A program made the position numbers and the translations under genes. 64,000 nucleotides of DNA from Amia ocellicauda (lineage: Eukaryota; Chordata; Actinopteri; Amiiformes; Amiidae), in the NCBI RefSeq assembly GCF_036373705.1, contig NW_027102660.1, forward strand, positions 62,001 through 126,000, in the 5' to 3' direction. Positions 54,903 to 64,000 of this stretch are shown here, piece after piece; the first letter of the stretch is position 1, and every line of letters starts with the position of its first letter. The notes beneath the pieces are model-generated. The model was not told where the DNA came from. It ran no database searches and saw only the letters and a program-made list of their open reading frames with translations.

Positions 54903-55087
54903 AGTAGATAGTAGGGGTTTTTGGGCGCGGCCTATTTTGTTATGACGTATGCCCTAAGCTTATTAATATTCCTACGTCATAATTGGGGGGCGTGATTTTA
55001 GGTAGAGTTATTTCCTTAATTATTCCTACGTCATATCCGTCAGAAAGTGTGCACCCATAAAACCCTGAACAACAAGGCCACCCATAA
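54903..55087. repeat. Left terminal inverted repeat of E4
   Basis: It matches 19522-19706 with one or two differences (taggggtttttgg). The three ATF/CREB-like motifs are kept. A TATTTAAG box follows at about 55132. Confidence 0.9.
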
Positions 55088-55205
55088 ATACCCCCACCCC
55101 TCTGAAGGCAATGCCCCGAAACTCTCCTCTCTATTTAAGAACCCGCGCTTCTTTTAGGCAATACCTCTTTAATTCTCAGCTTCTGAAACATCCCGCTTCT
55201 TCAAC

Positions 55206-55610
55206 ATGTCCAGCGACATCAACATGAAACCCCGCAAGAAACAATCCCGGGCAAGGGTTCCTGTACTCACCAATTTGAAGATTGAACGCTCCTGGGTGTT
55301 GTTCTGGGGGGCTCGACGGGGTAACCGCTTTAAAAGGGATCCCAGCTATGTTGGAGTGGAGCTTCTTGCTTTGGGAGAGAAGGAGGGTACGTTGGAACCT
55401 TTTGAGACGGTAATTGAATACTCTTATGAGGACTGGTTGAAGGTGATGGCCTGGAGAGATCTGGGGCTTGTGGATAAGACTCTAGAAGGCTTGCAAGAGG
55501 GTCCAAGAGAATGCGAAATGGAGTCTCCGACTCAGGGTTTTGAAAGGTGTGAATGGGAAAGCTTGCAGAACTACGACAGACGACGTGTGGGGTTTTGGAG
55601 GGGGGTCTGA
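55206..55610 (+). pseudogene. Early gene 1, internal deletion (E4)
   Basis: It is identical in structure to E2 (same deletion joint gaactacgacagacg and same frameshifted end). It differs by two residues (GNRFK for GYRFK, ETVIEY for EMVIEY). Confidence 0.65.
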
Positions 55611-55713
55611 CGGCTCAGGGGCTACTCTCTTCTAAGAGGGCGGTGTGTCGTGACGTAGTGAAGAGATAGGATAAAAGGTGCAACAATTCATTCATGGTTT
55701 AAAATTAAAGAGA

Positions 55714-56562
55714 ATGTCTTACCCGAAAGCTGCGGACGTCGACAGGCTCTACAGGCCTCTTCAAACCCGGGATCACCCCTGGTTCTATTCCCCAGATTTT
55801 GTATACACTCTGGAACCCTTTGACTGTGGTTACTCTCCAAGACCTCAGACCCCGGTCCCTCAGGACGAAACAACATGCGGTGCGATGGATGTCCAAATGA
55901 GTCTCGGGGATCCCCAGCCTCTGGAGCTCATGGAGGGCCTCGATTTTGCCGAATTGTCTAACGTCTGTGCGTCTCAGGAGGGGGTCAGTCCAATGGATGG
56001 AGAAACACCCCACAAACCACCAGGCGACCCAATGAGCATCGGACTGTCCCGGGGGCGTGATGAAGACGCAGGATTCTTGCCCGGGGTATGTGACCAAGTA
56101 AGCAGAGTGGTTAAAAGCACCCTGGTGTATATTCTGAGTGCTCTCATCGACCGAGCTCTGAAAGAAGTCTGTCGGGGGTGTGAAGTGAATCACCCCAGTC
56201 AGTTGAGACACAGTTGTTTGTTTGAACCAGACCGTTACTATTTCCTGTTCTATTTCAACGTGTTTTACAGAAGACTGAACAAACCGTGGCTGAAACCGGC
56301 ACTAATCAAGGCGCTCTCTTACTCCCACATACATGTCACTGTGGGACAAGTCCAGAAAATCATAGATGAGATTTTGCTGGAGCTGAAAAAGGAGCCGTTT
56401 ATAATAGAGAAACTTGGGCAGCTGCTCAATGACCTGGATGAGCCGAGTAGAAAAACCGCTGGCAAGCTAAAAGCTTATTTCTTCCGTAAAGAAGTTAAAG
56501 CTGGGGGCAGCGACGAAGAATTCGACATCTACGCCACTGATTCAGACTCTGACCTGAACTAA
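55714..56562 (+). CDS. Early gene 2 with Cys/His motif (E4)
   Basis: This is an intact 282-residue frame, nearly identical to E2 (ELSNVC for ELSTVC, QLLND for QLFND). The promoter block lies at about 55650-55680. Confidence 0.6.
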   Translation: MSYPKAADVDRLYRPLQTRDHPWFYSPDFVYTLEPFDCGYSPRPQTPVPQDETTCGAMDVQMSLGDPQPLELMEGLDFAELSNVCASQEGVSPMDGETPHKPPGDPMSIGLSRGRDEDAGFLPGVCDQVSRVVKSTLVYILSALIDRALKEVCRGCEVNHPSQLRHSCLFEPDRYYFLFYFNVFYRRLNKPWLKPALIKALSYSHIHVTVGQVQKIIDEILLELKKEPFIIEKLGQLLNDLDEPSRKTAGKLKAYFFRKEVKAGGSDEEFDIYATDSDSDLN

Positions 56563-56574
56563 GGGACTTTGAAC

Positions 56575-56967
56575 ATGGGGAATGTTCTGGACTGCTTCTG
56601 CAACTGGTTCTGTCATCAACACTCAGCAGCTAACCTGAGAGCGCTATTACACCATGTGCTTGACAGAAAAGTAGCCAACGCGAGCCTTTTCTCTACAGAT
56701 TTAACCATCGATGAGGATCAACTTTCAAACCTGGAAAAGTGAATGGCTGCTGTAACAAAGACCGGGGGGTACGAACACTGGGATGAAGGGCTCAAGGGGG
56801 CCAAGAATGATATTAGGCCATTTCATCAACATCTGTATGACCTTTTACTGAGCATGTTTAATACACCTCTGTTTACTTTTAAAATAGGTCATATTGTTGT
56901 TTTATTTACATATGTAACTGAGGTGTGTGCCTACAAGATAAAGAAACAGGTATATTTGTTGATATAG
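56575..56967 (+). pseudogene. Bcl-2-like small protein, premature stop (E4)
   Basis: It has the same TGA (56740-56742) as E2. The BH1-like segment is open downstream. Confidence 0.45.
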
Positions 56968-57139
56968 ATCAAGTAACCAATCATCTGATTTCTTTTTGTC
57001 TGGACCGTAGAAAAAATTGTTGTGTATGTTATACTTTTCTCAAATGTCTAAAAAGGGGTATCTGCTCTCCTGAAGTTGAATAAAAAACCTTGTATAAAAA
57101 CTTTGCGCATAGTGTGGGTCTGTGTGGTTATTTGACAGA

Positions 57140-58315
57140 ATGACTCGGCAAGCTCCCCAAATGCAGGAACTATACTACAACCCAGCCAAGATTGGGGGTT
57201 TGGCGGGTAAGAAGGGTTTTCAAAGAGGACTCGCTGAGGCCGGAGTGAAGGTTAATGATGTGGTTGTTTCAGAATGGTTACGGGAACAAGACGCCTATAC
57301 CTTACATAAACCTCTCAGGATTAACTTTAAAAGAAACCGCGTATATGCAACTGACATAGATTCACAATGGCAAATGGATCTAGTCGATATGTCAAATTTA
57401 TCAAAACATAACAATGGTCACAAATTGATGTTGATGTGTATCGATGTGTTATCAAAATATGCCTGGGCTCGCATTCTACATAATAAAACAGGTCGGGCGG
57501 TGACAAGGGCCTTTGAGGATATATTGTCCCAGGGTCGATGTCCTAAAAAACTGCAGACTGATAAAGGAAAAGAGTTTCTCAACAGAGAATTTCAGAATCT
57601 ACTGAAGAGACACAAAATACATCATTTCACCACCGGTAATGAGCTTAGGGCATCGGTAGTGGAGAGGTTTAACCGCACCATAAAGACCAAAATGTGGAGA
57701 TATTTTACAGCGGTCAACACGTTCAAGTATTTTGATAAAGTTCAGGATTTTATCGATGCTTACAACCAAGGGTATCACACCAGTATTAAAATGAAGCCTT
57801 TAGATGTTGATCAAAGTAATTCTTTTAAGGTCTATAAAAAATTATACCGACCATTTATTAAGAAGGGAAAAACTACTTATTAGTTCAACATCGGTGATGT
57901 GGTTCGCGTTTCAAAGCTAAGGAGTACTTTTGCCAAAGGTTATGAACAAACATTTTCTGACGAATATTTTACAGTTACCGAACAGTTGGCTAGAGACCCC
58001 CCCGTGTACCGGTTAAAAGACTATGACAGGGAGGATATAGAAGGAACGTTTTACGAAGCCGAGTTACAAAAAATTATTGTGGGTAAAGACAGTGTATACA
58101 GAGTTGAAAAGATATTAGCTGAAAAAACCCAGAACCGGAAAAAATATGTGTTGATGAAATGGCTTGGATGGCCTGAAAAGTTCAATAGTTGGGTCCCGGA
58201 ACAACAGGTTTGCGATATTCAATCCTTATTACAACATGCCCGCGGGTGTGTTGGGGGCATTACTTTCGATTCTCAAGATGGAATCAGGAGGCTTCTACGT
58301 GACTCTACCCAGTAA
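57140..58315 (+). pseudogene. Maverick integrase, shared stop and lost terminator (E4)
   Basis: It has the same TAG as E2 (about 57882). In addition the native stop is changed (tccttattac for tccttataac), so the chromodomain frame runs on 28 codons into the penton gene, ending at 58315. Confidence 0.88.
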
Positions 58316-59010
58316 TGCCTCTCTCGATATATATCCTAAAAATGAAATATCCAGTTACACGGTACAATTTGGAAAATCTATAGATCTAAGGGGGTCGTGG
58401 GAAGTGGGGTTGGCGGAAATACAGTATCCTTACACTTGGGCTGTTTTACAAGATAAGGATGCCACCTTCGCCATTTTTGATGATGTTAAAAAGAGTCAAT
58501 GGACATTCACGATACAAGGAGGTTATTATGACAATGTGGATAAAATATTAGATGAGATGCATAAACAGTTCTCAGAAGGCACCCCCAACATCAAGCTATA
58601 TTACAACCCTATTAAAAACAGAGTGTACAAGGTGTCAAAACCAGGTATTAGCATTCAAACCAGCGGCCAACTGGGGCGTATATTTGGGTTCTATTCTGAC
58701 ACAGAGAGCAGGTTCTCAGAAGTGGTGGGGCGGCTTTTACACTCTTTATGTGTATACGGATATCATAACCCACCAGAGGGTCGGGGATAGTTATGTCCCC
58801 CTTTTGAGAAATGTACTTATTAAAGGTAAAAGCAATGACATGGTCACAATTACTTATGACAAACCACACTACGTACCAGTCTCAAATACCCACTTTGACA
58901 ACATCACGATCGAAGTAAAATCGGATCAGAATATCAACGTACCCTTCCGCTTCAGTAAAGTTAATGTCAAACTACATTTTCGACCCCTGAAACAGTTTGT
59001 ACATTATTAA
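58236..59010 (+). pseudogene. Penton-like minor capsid protein, shared frameshift (E4)
   Basis: It is open from ATG 58236 to the shared GTGGGG break near 58725, then continues in the second frame to 59010. It is otherwise like E2. Confidence 0.78.
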
Positions 59011-59011
59011 A

Positions 59012-59502
59012 ATGGCTACCTCGAGGGGTTATGTAGATCCTAGCGCCTATGTGGATTATTACAAGATGCAAGATGGAACGGCTTGCCCGGTATTGTAGGA
59101 GCCCCCACAATGTATGGCGCCGGTCTAGGAGGACTCTTTCGTGGTCTCTTTAGAATGGCCATACCCCTGCTTAAGAGAGGCTTTGCTATAGCCAGACCCC
59201 ACTTGAAATCAGCGGCTAAAAATATTGTTAGTGACGTGTTCACCAATGTTATGAACCGGCCAGCTAGCCATGAGCATCAGGAGGGTTCGGGTCTCATGGT
59301 AATGGCGAGGAGGGGGGGGTAAAAGAAGAAACAGCATGTGTCCACCAGGGGGCGACAAAGATCCGTGGCTAACAAAAAACGAAGAATCTCTCATTCTCCA
59401 ACATATCGTGGAAACACTCGGAGAAGGAAGCAGCACAAGAAAAAACCTGCAAAAAGAAAGTCTCAAAGAAAGAAAAATAGAGCCTCAGGATACATCTTTT
59501 AA
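59012..59502 (+). pseudogene. pVI/pX-like core protein, frameshifts (E4)
   Basis: It has the caagatggaacgg break of E1/E2. A one-base longer G run (about 59310-59322) stops the second frame right after MARRGG. The basic tail remains to the TAA two bases before the hexon. Confidence 0.6.
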
Positions 59503-59504
59503 AC

Positions 59505-60820
59505 ATGTCTTTTGTCCATCGGAAGAGTCTATCGGAAGAATGCGTCAAATCAGAACTGGATCTGTTTACAGTTCCATACACTCAAACGAGTATAGATAAG
59601 ATCATATATGTAGAGATTCCCCCTCTTTCTGCAATTTCAGACACGGCCCCTCTGGAGTTTTTTATAGCTGGCAATGGCGAGGATTATATTGATTTGAATA
59701 ACACATTTATTTTAATGAACTGTAAAGTGACTGATGAGGATGGCGATGCAATCGAGAAGACGACCAACGCTGGGGTCATCAATTACCCGGTGGCCACCAT
59801 GTTTTCACAGGTGGATGTGACCCTGGGAGATCGGCTCATTAGTCAAAGCAGCAATACTTACCCCTATAGAGCCATGATGGAGTGTATACTTAATTATAGT
59901 GAGGAGACCCTAAGCAAACAGTTCAGCCCCGGCCTTTTCTTCAAAGACATCCCGGAAGCTATGGACGACAAGGATCCAGAGGGACTCAATAAGGGTTTGC
60001 AAAAAAGAATGGCCTTTTCAACAGAAGGGAGGACCTTTGAGCTAATGGGGCATATCCATGCAGACATATTTTTCCAAGAAAAACTCATGCTCAACGGGGT
60101 AGACATTAAAATTAAAATGATCCGTAGTAAAAGTGCTTTTTGTCTGATGACCCCTGATACTGAAAAATATAAACTGACCATATTATCGGCCTCGCTGTTT
60201 GTGAAAAAAGTGTCCGTCTCCCCGGCGGTTAAACTAGGACACGCGCAGGCGTTAATGACGGCAAACACCAAGTACCCGATCGAAAGAGTCTATATGAAAG
60301 TCCACAGTATCCCCGCAGGGACACGGGTGATGAACCAGGAAAATCTGTTTCTAGGACAGCTCCCAAAACAGGTTATTATAGGTCTCGAAGATAATGATGC
60401 ATTTACCGGGGTTTACAACAAGAACCCCTTTAACTTTAAACATTATAACGCGGAATTTATAGCGTTGTACGTCGATGGTGTGCAGGTTCCATCCAGACCT
60501 TTTCAACCTGACTTTGAAAACGGCAATGCGGTTCGTGAATATGACAGTCTAGTACTGGCTACGGGTCGCCATCTCAAGGATCAAACTCCCGGCTGATCGA
60601 TCGCCGGGAATACTGCAGCGGTTACACCCTGTACGGTTTCAACCTGACCCCTGACGAAGAGTGTGGACAACATTTTTCACAGATGAAGACGGGCAATATG
60701 CGTTTGGAGATGCGTTTCAAGCAGCCTCTACCACGCACTGTAAATATGGTCGTGTATGCAGTGTTTGACAACATTATTGAGGTGAATCAGAGGAGAAACG
60801 TTATGTATGATTATTATTAA
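59505..60820 (+). pseudogene. Hexon-like major capsid protein, 3' frameshift (E4)
   Basis: A six-base insertion near the start (tcggaagagtctatcgg) adds two residues in frame. The frame is lost at the same actcccggctg change as E2. The 3' remainder is intact to 60820. Confidence 0.88.
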
Positions 60821-60821
60821 A

Positions 60822-61379
60822 ATGAACACCAGAGAGCTCAACCACATCATGAATGCCCTGGCCAGCTCACGGAAACTGTTTCAAGGAGTCTACACCTGCG
60901 ATCAGCTGCCTAAATTTAAGATCAAGAATTTACCTGCAATGTACATAATCAACACACACCCTAAAAACATGCCCGGAGAACATTGGCTGGCTATTTATCT
61001 AAGGGAGGACCACCGTGGTGAATTTTTTGATTCCTATGCAAACCCCCCGGATTTCAGACCTTTCCCTCGGAAGATCAATAACTTTCTGCTCAACAACTGT
61101 CAAGAAACCATTTACAGCGGTCGTCAAGTACAAAGTCTTCAGACCTTCACTTGTGGTCAACACTGTGTGTTTTTCTTATATCATAGATCTAAAGGAAGGT
61201 CATACCCCGATATTATGGCCTTGTACAGTGAGGATTTAGGCCAAAATGATAAAAAAGTGGCAGAGTTTGTCAGGACACTGTGGACCCCCCCTTATAACAC
61301 AATGACTTACGACCCTAGCCAGCCGTGTATACAGATGGGGTGTTCTTGTGAGGATTTTAAAAGATGTCATGCGTGTTAA
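60822..61379 (+). CDS. Adenain-like cysteine protease (E4)
   Basis: This is an intact 185-residue frame with H54, D70, Q113 and C115, and the Cys-rich tail. It is nearly identical to E2, with Tyr at FLYHRS as in E3. Confidence 0.9.
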   Translation: MNTRELNHIMNALASSRKLFQGVYTCDQLPKFKIKNLPAMYIINTHPKNMPGEHWLAIYLREDHRGEFFDSYANPPDFRPFPRKINNFLLNNCQETIYSGRQVQSLQTFTCGQHCVFFLYHRSKGRSYPDIMALYSEDLGQNDKKVAEFVRTLWTPPYNTMTYDPSQPCIQMGCSCEDFKRCHAC

Positions 61380-61558
61380 GGTGAAAAAATAATGAAAACA
61401 GCCTTTGAATCATTAGTTTTGTTTTTATTCAACACAATTCTTATACAAAGCAGGGGTTATGGTATAAATAAATGTACAACATTTGAAAAATAAAAAATAA
61501 AAATAAAAAATTGTTTGTCGGGTCATTATTTACAGGGGAGACAAATAAAAACATGAGA

Positions 61559-62137
61559 TTAATAAGCTTCCCAACAATGGATAGATCCTGAGGATGGTCG
61601 CTCAGCATGGTCAGAGTAATGAGATATCGGAGTCAGATCAGGCTCCACCTCTTTACACAGACGGATTTTTTGTCGCGTTTCCTGGTTAGGAACTGTTGAT
61701 TGGGGCATGTTCAGACAGGCCATCGCCTGTAGGAAAGCATTCCAGCCTACAGGTCGGCGACTATCGGGTACCTTATTAGTGCTAGTGACACTCTTCAACA
61801 AATCAAACATGTGTGAACCTTTGATCACCGCAACATCTTTATCAACCGTTCCCCCCGCATCAGCCCCAGAACCATTTTCTTGAGAGGCCATGGTTAAAGT
61901 TAAAATGTTTTGATCTTTTTCACCCTGTCTAACCAGACGGAGGTAGCGCTGTAACGTGTTGGTATACAACTGGGCTTTGGAATACTGATTGAAATCGGCC
62001 CTGGCCTGTATAGCTTTCATTTCAGAGTCCAGGTTGTTTTCGGCCGTTTGTCTAATGGGCTCTGGCCCGACAACATTTTTTCTCAGTTTCTCAAGCTGCT
62101 CCTGAGGGATCAAAAACATTTTCTGAGCATATTCCAT
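61559..62137 (-). CDS. Conserved late protein, in-frame 165-bp deletion (E4)
   Basis: The frame is open but 55 residues shorter than E2. The joint at about 61828 (cctttgatcaccgcaac) removes the segment with WNEQGEFVFKG, the most conserved part. The protein is therefore unlikely to be fully functional. Confidence 0.65.
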   Translation of the reverse strand: MEYAQKMFLIPQEQLEKLRKNVVGPEPIRQTAENNLDSEMKAIQARADFNQYSKAQLYTNTLQRYLRLVRQGEKDQNILTLTMASQENGSGADAGGTVDKDVAVIKGSHMFDLLKSVTSTNKVPDSRRPVGWNAFLQAMACLNMPQSTVPNQETRQKIRLCKEVEPDLTPISHYSDHAERPSSGSIHCWEAY

Positions 62138-62139
62138 TA

Positions 62140-62475
62140 TTAACCCACTCTGGAAGCTAGAAGACTGGTTAGGAAAGGCACGGCTATGCTCAACAGCGGT
62201 CCTATAAAACCCCCGGTTTGATTAATCTTCTTTCTTTTTCTTTTAATAGAATACTTCTTATTAGCGATGATCTTGATAACCGCTTTTTGTTTTTTGAGTT
62301 TAGAATGTTGAGAAGGGGTTAGGGGTATATTACCGCGTAAGATGTTAAAAGCTATTTCACACAGGGTCTCGATCAAATCCGAGGGGGCCCCTGCCAGCAC
62401 AGCTTTCCTATGGCGCGGGCTCCTCTCAAATAACATTTGCAAAAGCGGCAGATTTCTTTTAATCCGAACAGACAT
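62140..62475 (-). CDS. Small basic Maverick protein (E4)
   Basis: This is an intact 111-residue frame, identical in sequence to E2. Confidence 0.75.
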   Translation of the reverse strand: MSVRIKRNLPLLQMLFERSPRHRKAVLAGAPSDLIETLCEIAFNILRGNIPLTPSQHSKLKKQKAVIKIIANKKYSIKRKRKKINQTGGFIGPLLSIAVPFLTSLLASRVG

Positions 62476-62481
62476 TCTTAT

Positions 62482-63153
62482 TTATTTCCTTTTCTTTAGC
62501 ACATAGACTGCCGGCCAATCGTGCGGGCACAAACCTGTTCTTAGGGGAAAGTCTTCTGGGGTTTGTGCATTTAATTCCGCAATCAAGTACCCGTAGGGTT
62601 TTTTGGTGGCATCCTCAAATGCCTCCAAAAAGAACTTGGTCTGGTTAGGGTACATTTGACGAGCCAAGACGGTGACCTGTAGTTTATCTCTGGGGTTTTT
62701 AAAAAGAATTATATAATTGGCATATAAATTAATAGTGCGGCTTTTTTTACCTTGAAAAAATAGATTTTGAACTAAATAAATAATACTTAAATTCCTATGA
62801 TGAGTGTACTTTGTGAAAGCTTTTTCCACTTCACTGTTGTCACCGGCCTGCTCCATCAGGTCATCAAGGATCACTAGGTTAGTATTACCGGGCGGGAACA
62901 AGTCATCGCCACACAACGAGGCGGGGAGACCTTGCACAAATTTCAGATTATTTTTTTTCGAAGCCAAATCATCGTAGAGAGGTTGCCAGCAAGAGAAACA
63001 CCACACTATGTTGTCAAGAGCTTGGGACACGGTTGCGTCCACATCTTCTATGATGTTCTTTATAAGATAGCTCTTCCCCGAATTGGAGGGACCGGCTATA
63101 ATACAGGAGAAAGGGTGTTGAAGTCTGTTTTCAAAACCACCGCTAATATCCAT
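62482..63153 (-). CDS. Packaging ATPase (E4)
   Basis: This is an intact 223-residue frame with both Walker motifs. It differs from E2 at two residues (LASKKN for LAWKKN, EDFPLR for EDFRLR). Confidence 0.92.
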   Translation of the reverse strand: MDISGGFENRLQHPFSCIIAGPSNSGKSYLIKNIIEDVDATVSQALDNIVWCFSCWQPLYDDLASKKNNLKFVQGLPASLCGDDLFPPGNTNLVILDDLMEQAGDNSEVEKAFTKYTHHRNLSIIYLVQNLFFQGKKSRTINLYANYIILFKNPRDKLQVTVLARQMYPNQTKFFLEAFEDATKKPYGYLIAELNAQTPEDFPLRTGLCPHDWPAVYVLKKRK

Positions 63154-64000
63154 AAGGCAGAGTGGTATAATCAGTCTTCAACACTCTTTTATTGTACACC
63201 ACCCTGAACCGTTTGTTTAGTGATCTATTTTCCAACGTGTACCCCTTTTTATTGCGATAGATCTGATTTCCGGCTGTAATAATCTCACGAGGAGGCGCGT
63301 CTTTCTCGGTTACAAAACTTTCTACCAGGGTCGTCAGAGACTTGATGTTAATGAGCTTGTTGTTACAATGGTTCAGAGTGAAACCCTTAACTTTCATACA
63401 GGTCTTACCCGCAGCCGTTCTGTATGCGTAAGTCTTAGGACCCCCTGAAACAAACTCCACTATGTGGTCCTGAGGATCTAGTTCGCTCGTTAACTCCCCA
63501 AGGTAGTCCCCGAGGGGAGGGACCCAATCCCCTGGCCTGGTGACAAAGATTACAGAGTCAGTATCATGATAGAGCGTGCGTTCCTGCAACTGATCCATTA
63601 AGTTGTACAGTTCAAGCCGGGCGTAAGCCGTGGTAAAAACCGCTATGAAAACATTAACGTTCCCCTGTTTGGTGGGGAAATCTTTAGGGGCCCTCCACTG
63701 GACCTGTGCCACGTGGTCATTTAAGAATTGAAAGTGTGATACTGCATGTTGTTTGGAAAACATAAATTCTATAAACTGTTCAGGGGTTTTAATCAAGGTT
63801 GTGTTTAGACGGTAATTTCTTTCCCCAAACTTACCCCACAGACTGTTTAAAATCAGTTTGGACATTTGTCTCTTGGCGGGGTTTACAGTTATGTTCCCCA
63901 GCTCTAGACGGATCCCTTCCTTTTCAAAATATTGCTAAACGTATCGCTCTTTGGCCGCGGAGTCAACACACCATGAGGGATAGCCCGATGCCTCCTGTTT
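63143..64000 (-). pseudogene. PolB: PolB C-terminal part (E4), cut by window edge
   Basis: Motif B (LNSLWGKFGER) and motif C (YHDTDS) are intact in a 240-codon open segment. A private TAG at 63935-63937 (attgctaaacg; other copies read attgctgaacg) interrupts the frame between motifs A and B. The rest lies beyond the window. Confidence 0.88.

Larger units (their letters stand above)
54903..64000. mobile_element. Maverick/Polinton copy E4, left part
   Basis: The left terminus is intact and the window ends within PolB. It shares with E2 the early gene 1 deletion, the Bcl-2-like stop, the integrase TAG and the hexon frameshift, so the two descend from one parent copy. Confidence 0.93.

Noticed and set aside
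1-64000. CRISPR array or prokaryotic island
   Set aside because: Repeats are long and divergent without regular spacers. Eukaryotic-type tRNA genes, polyadenylation signals and splice sites argue against it.

Overview
The window looks like nuclear DNA of a vertebrate, most likely a ray-finned fish. This is inferred from vertebrate-type tRNA-Val genes, microsatellites and the type of mobile element present; no single-copy host gene is visible. Nearly everything belongs to two interleaved repeat families. The first is a Maverick/Polinton (adintovirus-like) double-stranded DNA element, present as five copies called here E0 to E4. The second is a host tandem repeat carrying tRNA-Val genes, present as four clusters called I to IV.

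Layout: E0, right part only (1-4238); cluster I (4239-5344); E1, truncated at both ends (5345-17873); cluster II (about 17874-19521); E2, complete, 16,181 bp with 185-bp terminal inverted repeats (19522-35702); cluster III (35703-38454); E3, truncated at both ends (38455-52986); cluster IV (52987-54902); E4, intact left end, cut by the window (54903-64000). Intact ends are flanked by the 6-bp target duplication CATAAG. The same site occurs uninterrupted four times in the tRNA clusters, so empty and filled sites lie side by side. E2 and E4 share private mutations and lie 35,381 bp apart (left end to left end). This points to a higher-order repeat of one complete and one truncated element plus two tRNA clusters.

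Element gene order, left to right. Plus strand: an early gene, a Cys/His-motif early gene, a small Bcl-2-like gene, chromodomain integrase, penton-like minor capsid protein, pVI/pX-like core protein, hexon-like major capsid protein and adenain-like protease. Minus strand, transcribed toward the middle from the right: a seven-exon spliced gene, protein-primed PolB, packaging ATPase, a small basic protein and a conserved coiled-coil-like protein. Integrase moves the element, PolB copies it, and capsid, protease and ATPase would build particles. No copy here has both a working integrase and a working PolB. Several frameshifts are shared by every copy, so the array was probably amplified as host DNA from one already damaged insertion. 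Hexon (E3), protease, ATPase and the spliced gene remain open in some copies.

The points most worth following are the filled/empty target sites inside a tRNA-Val array, the higher-order amplification, and the spliced minus-strand gene, whose six predicted introns are all phase 1 (one GC-AG). Limits: identities come from motif recognition by eye, splice sites are unproven, and no alignment or database search was run.
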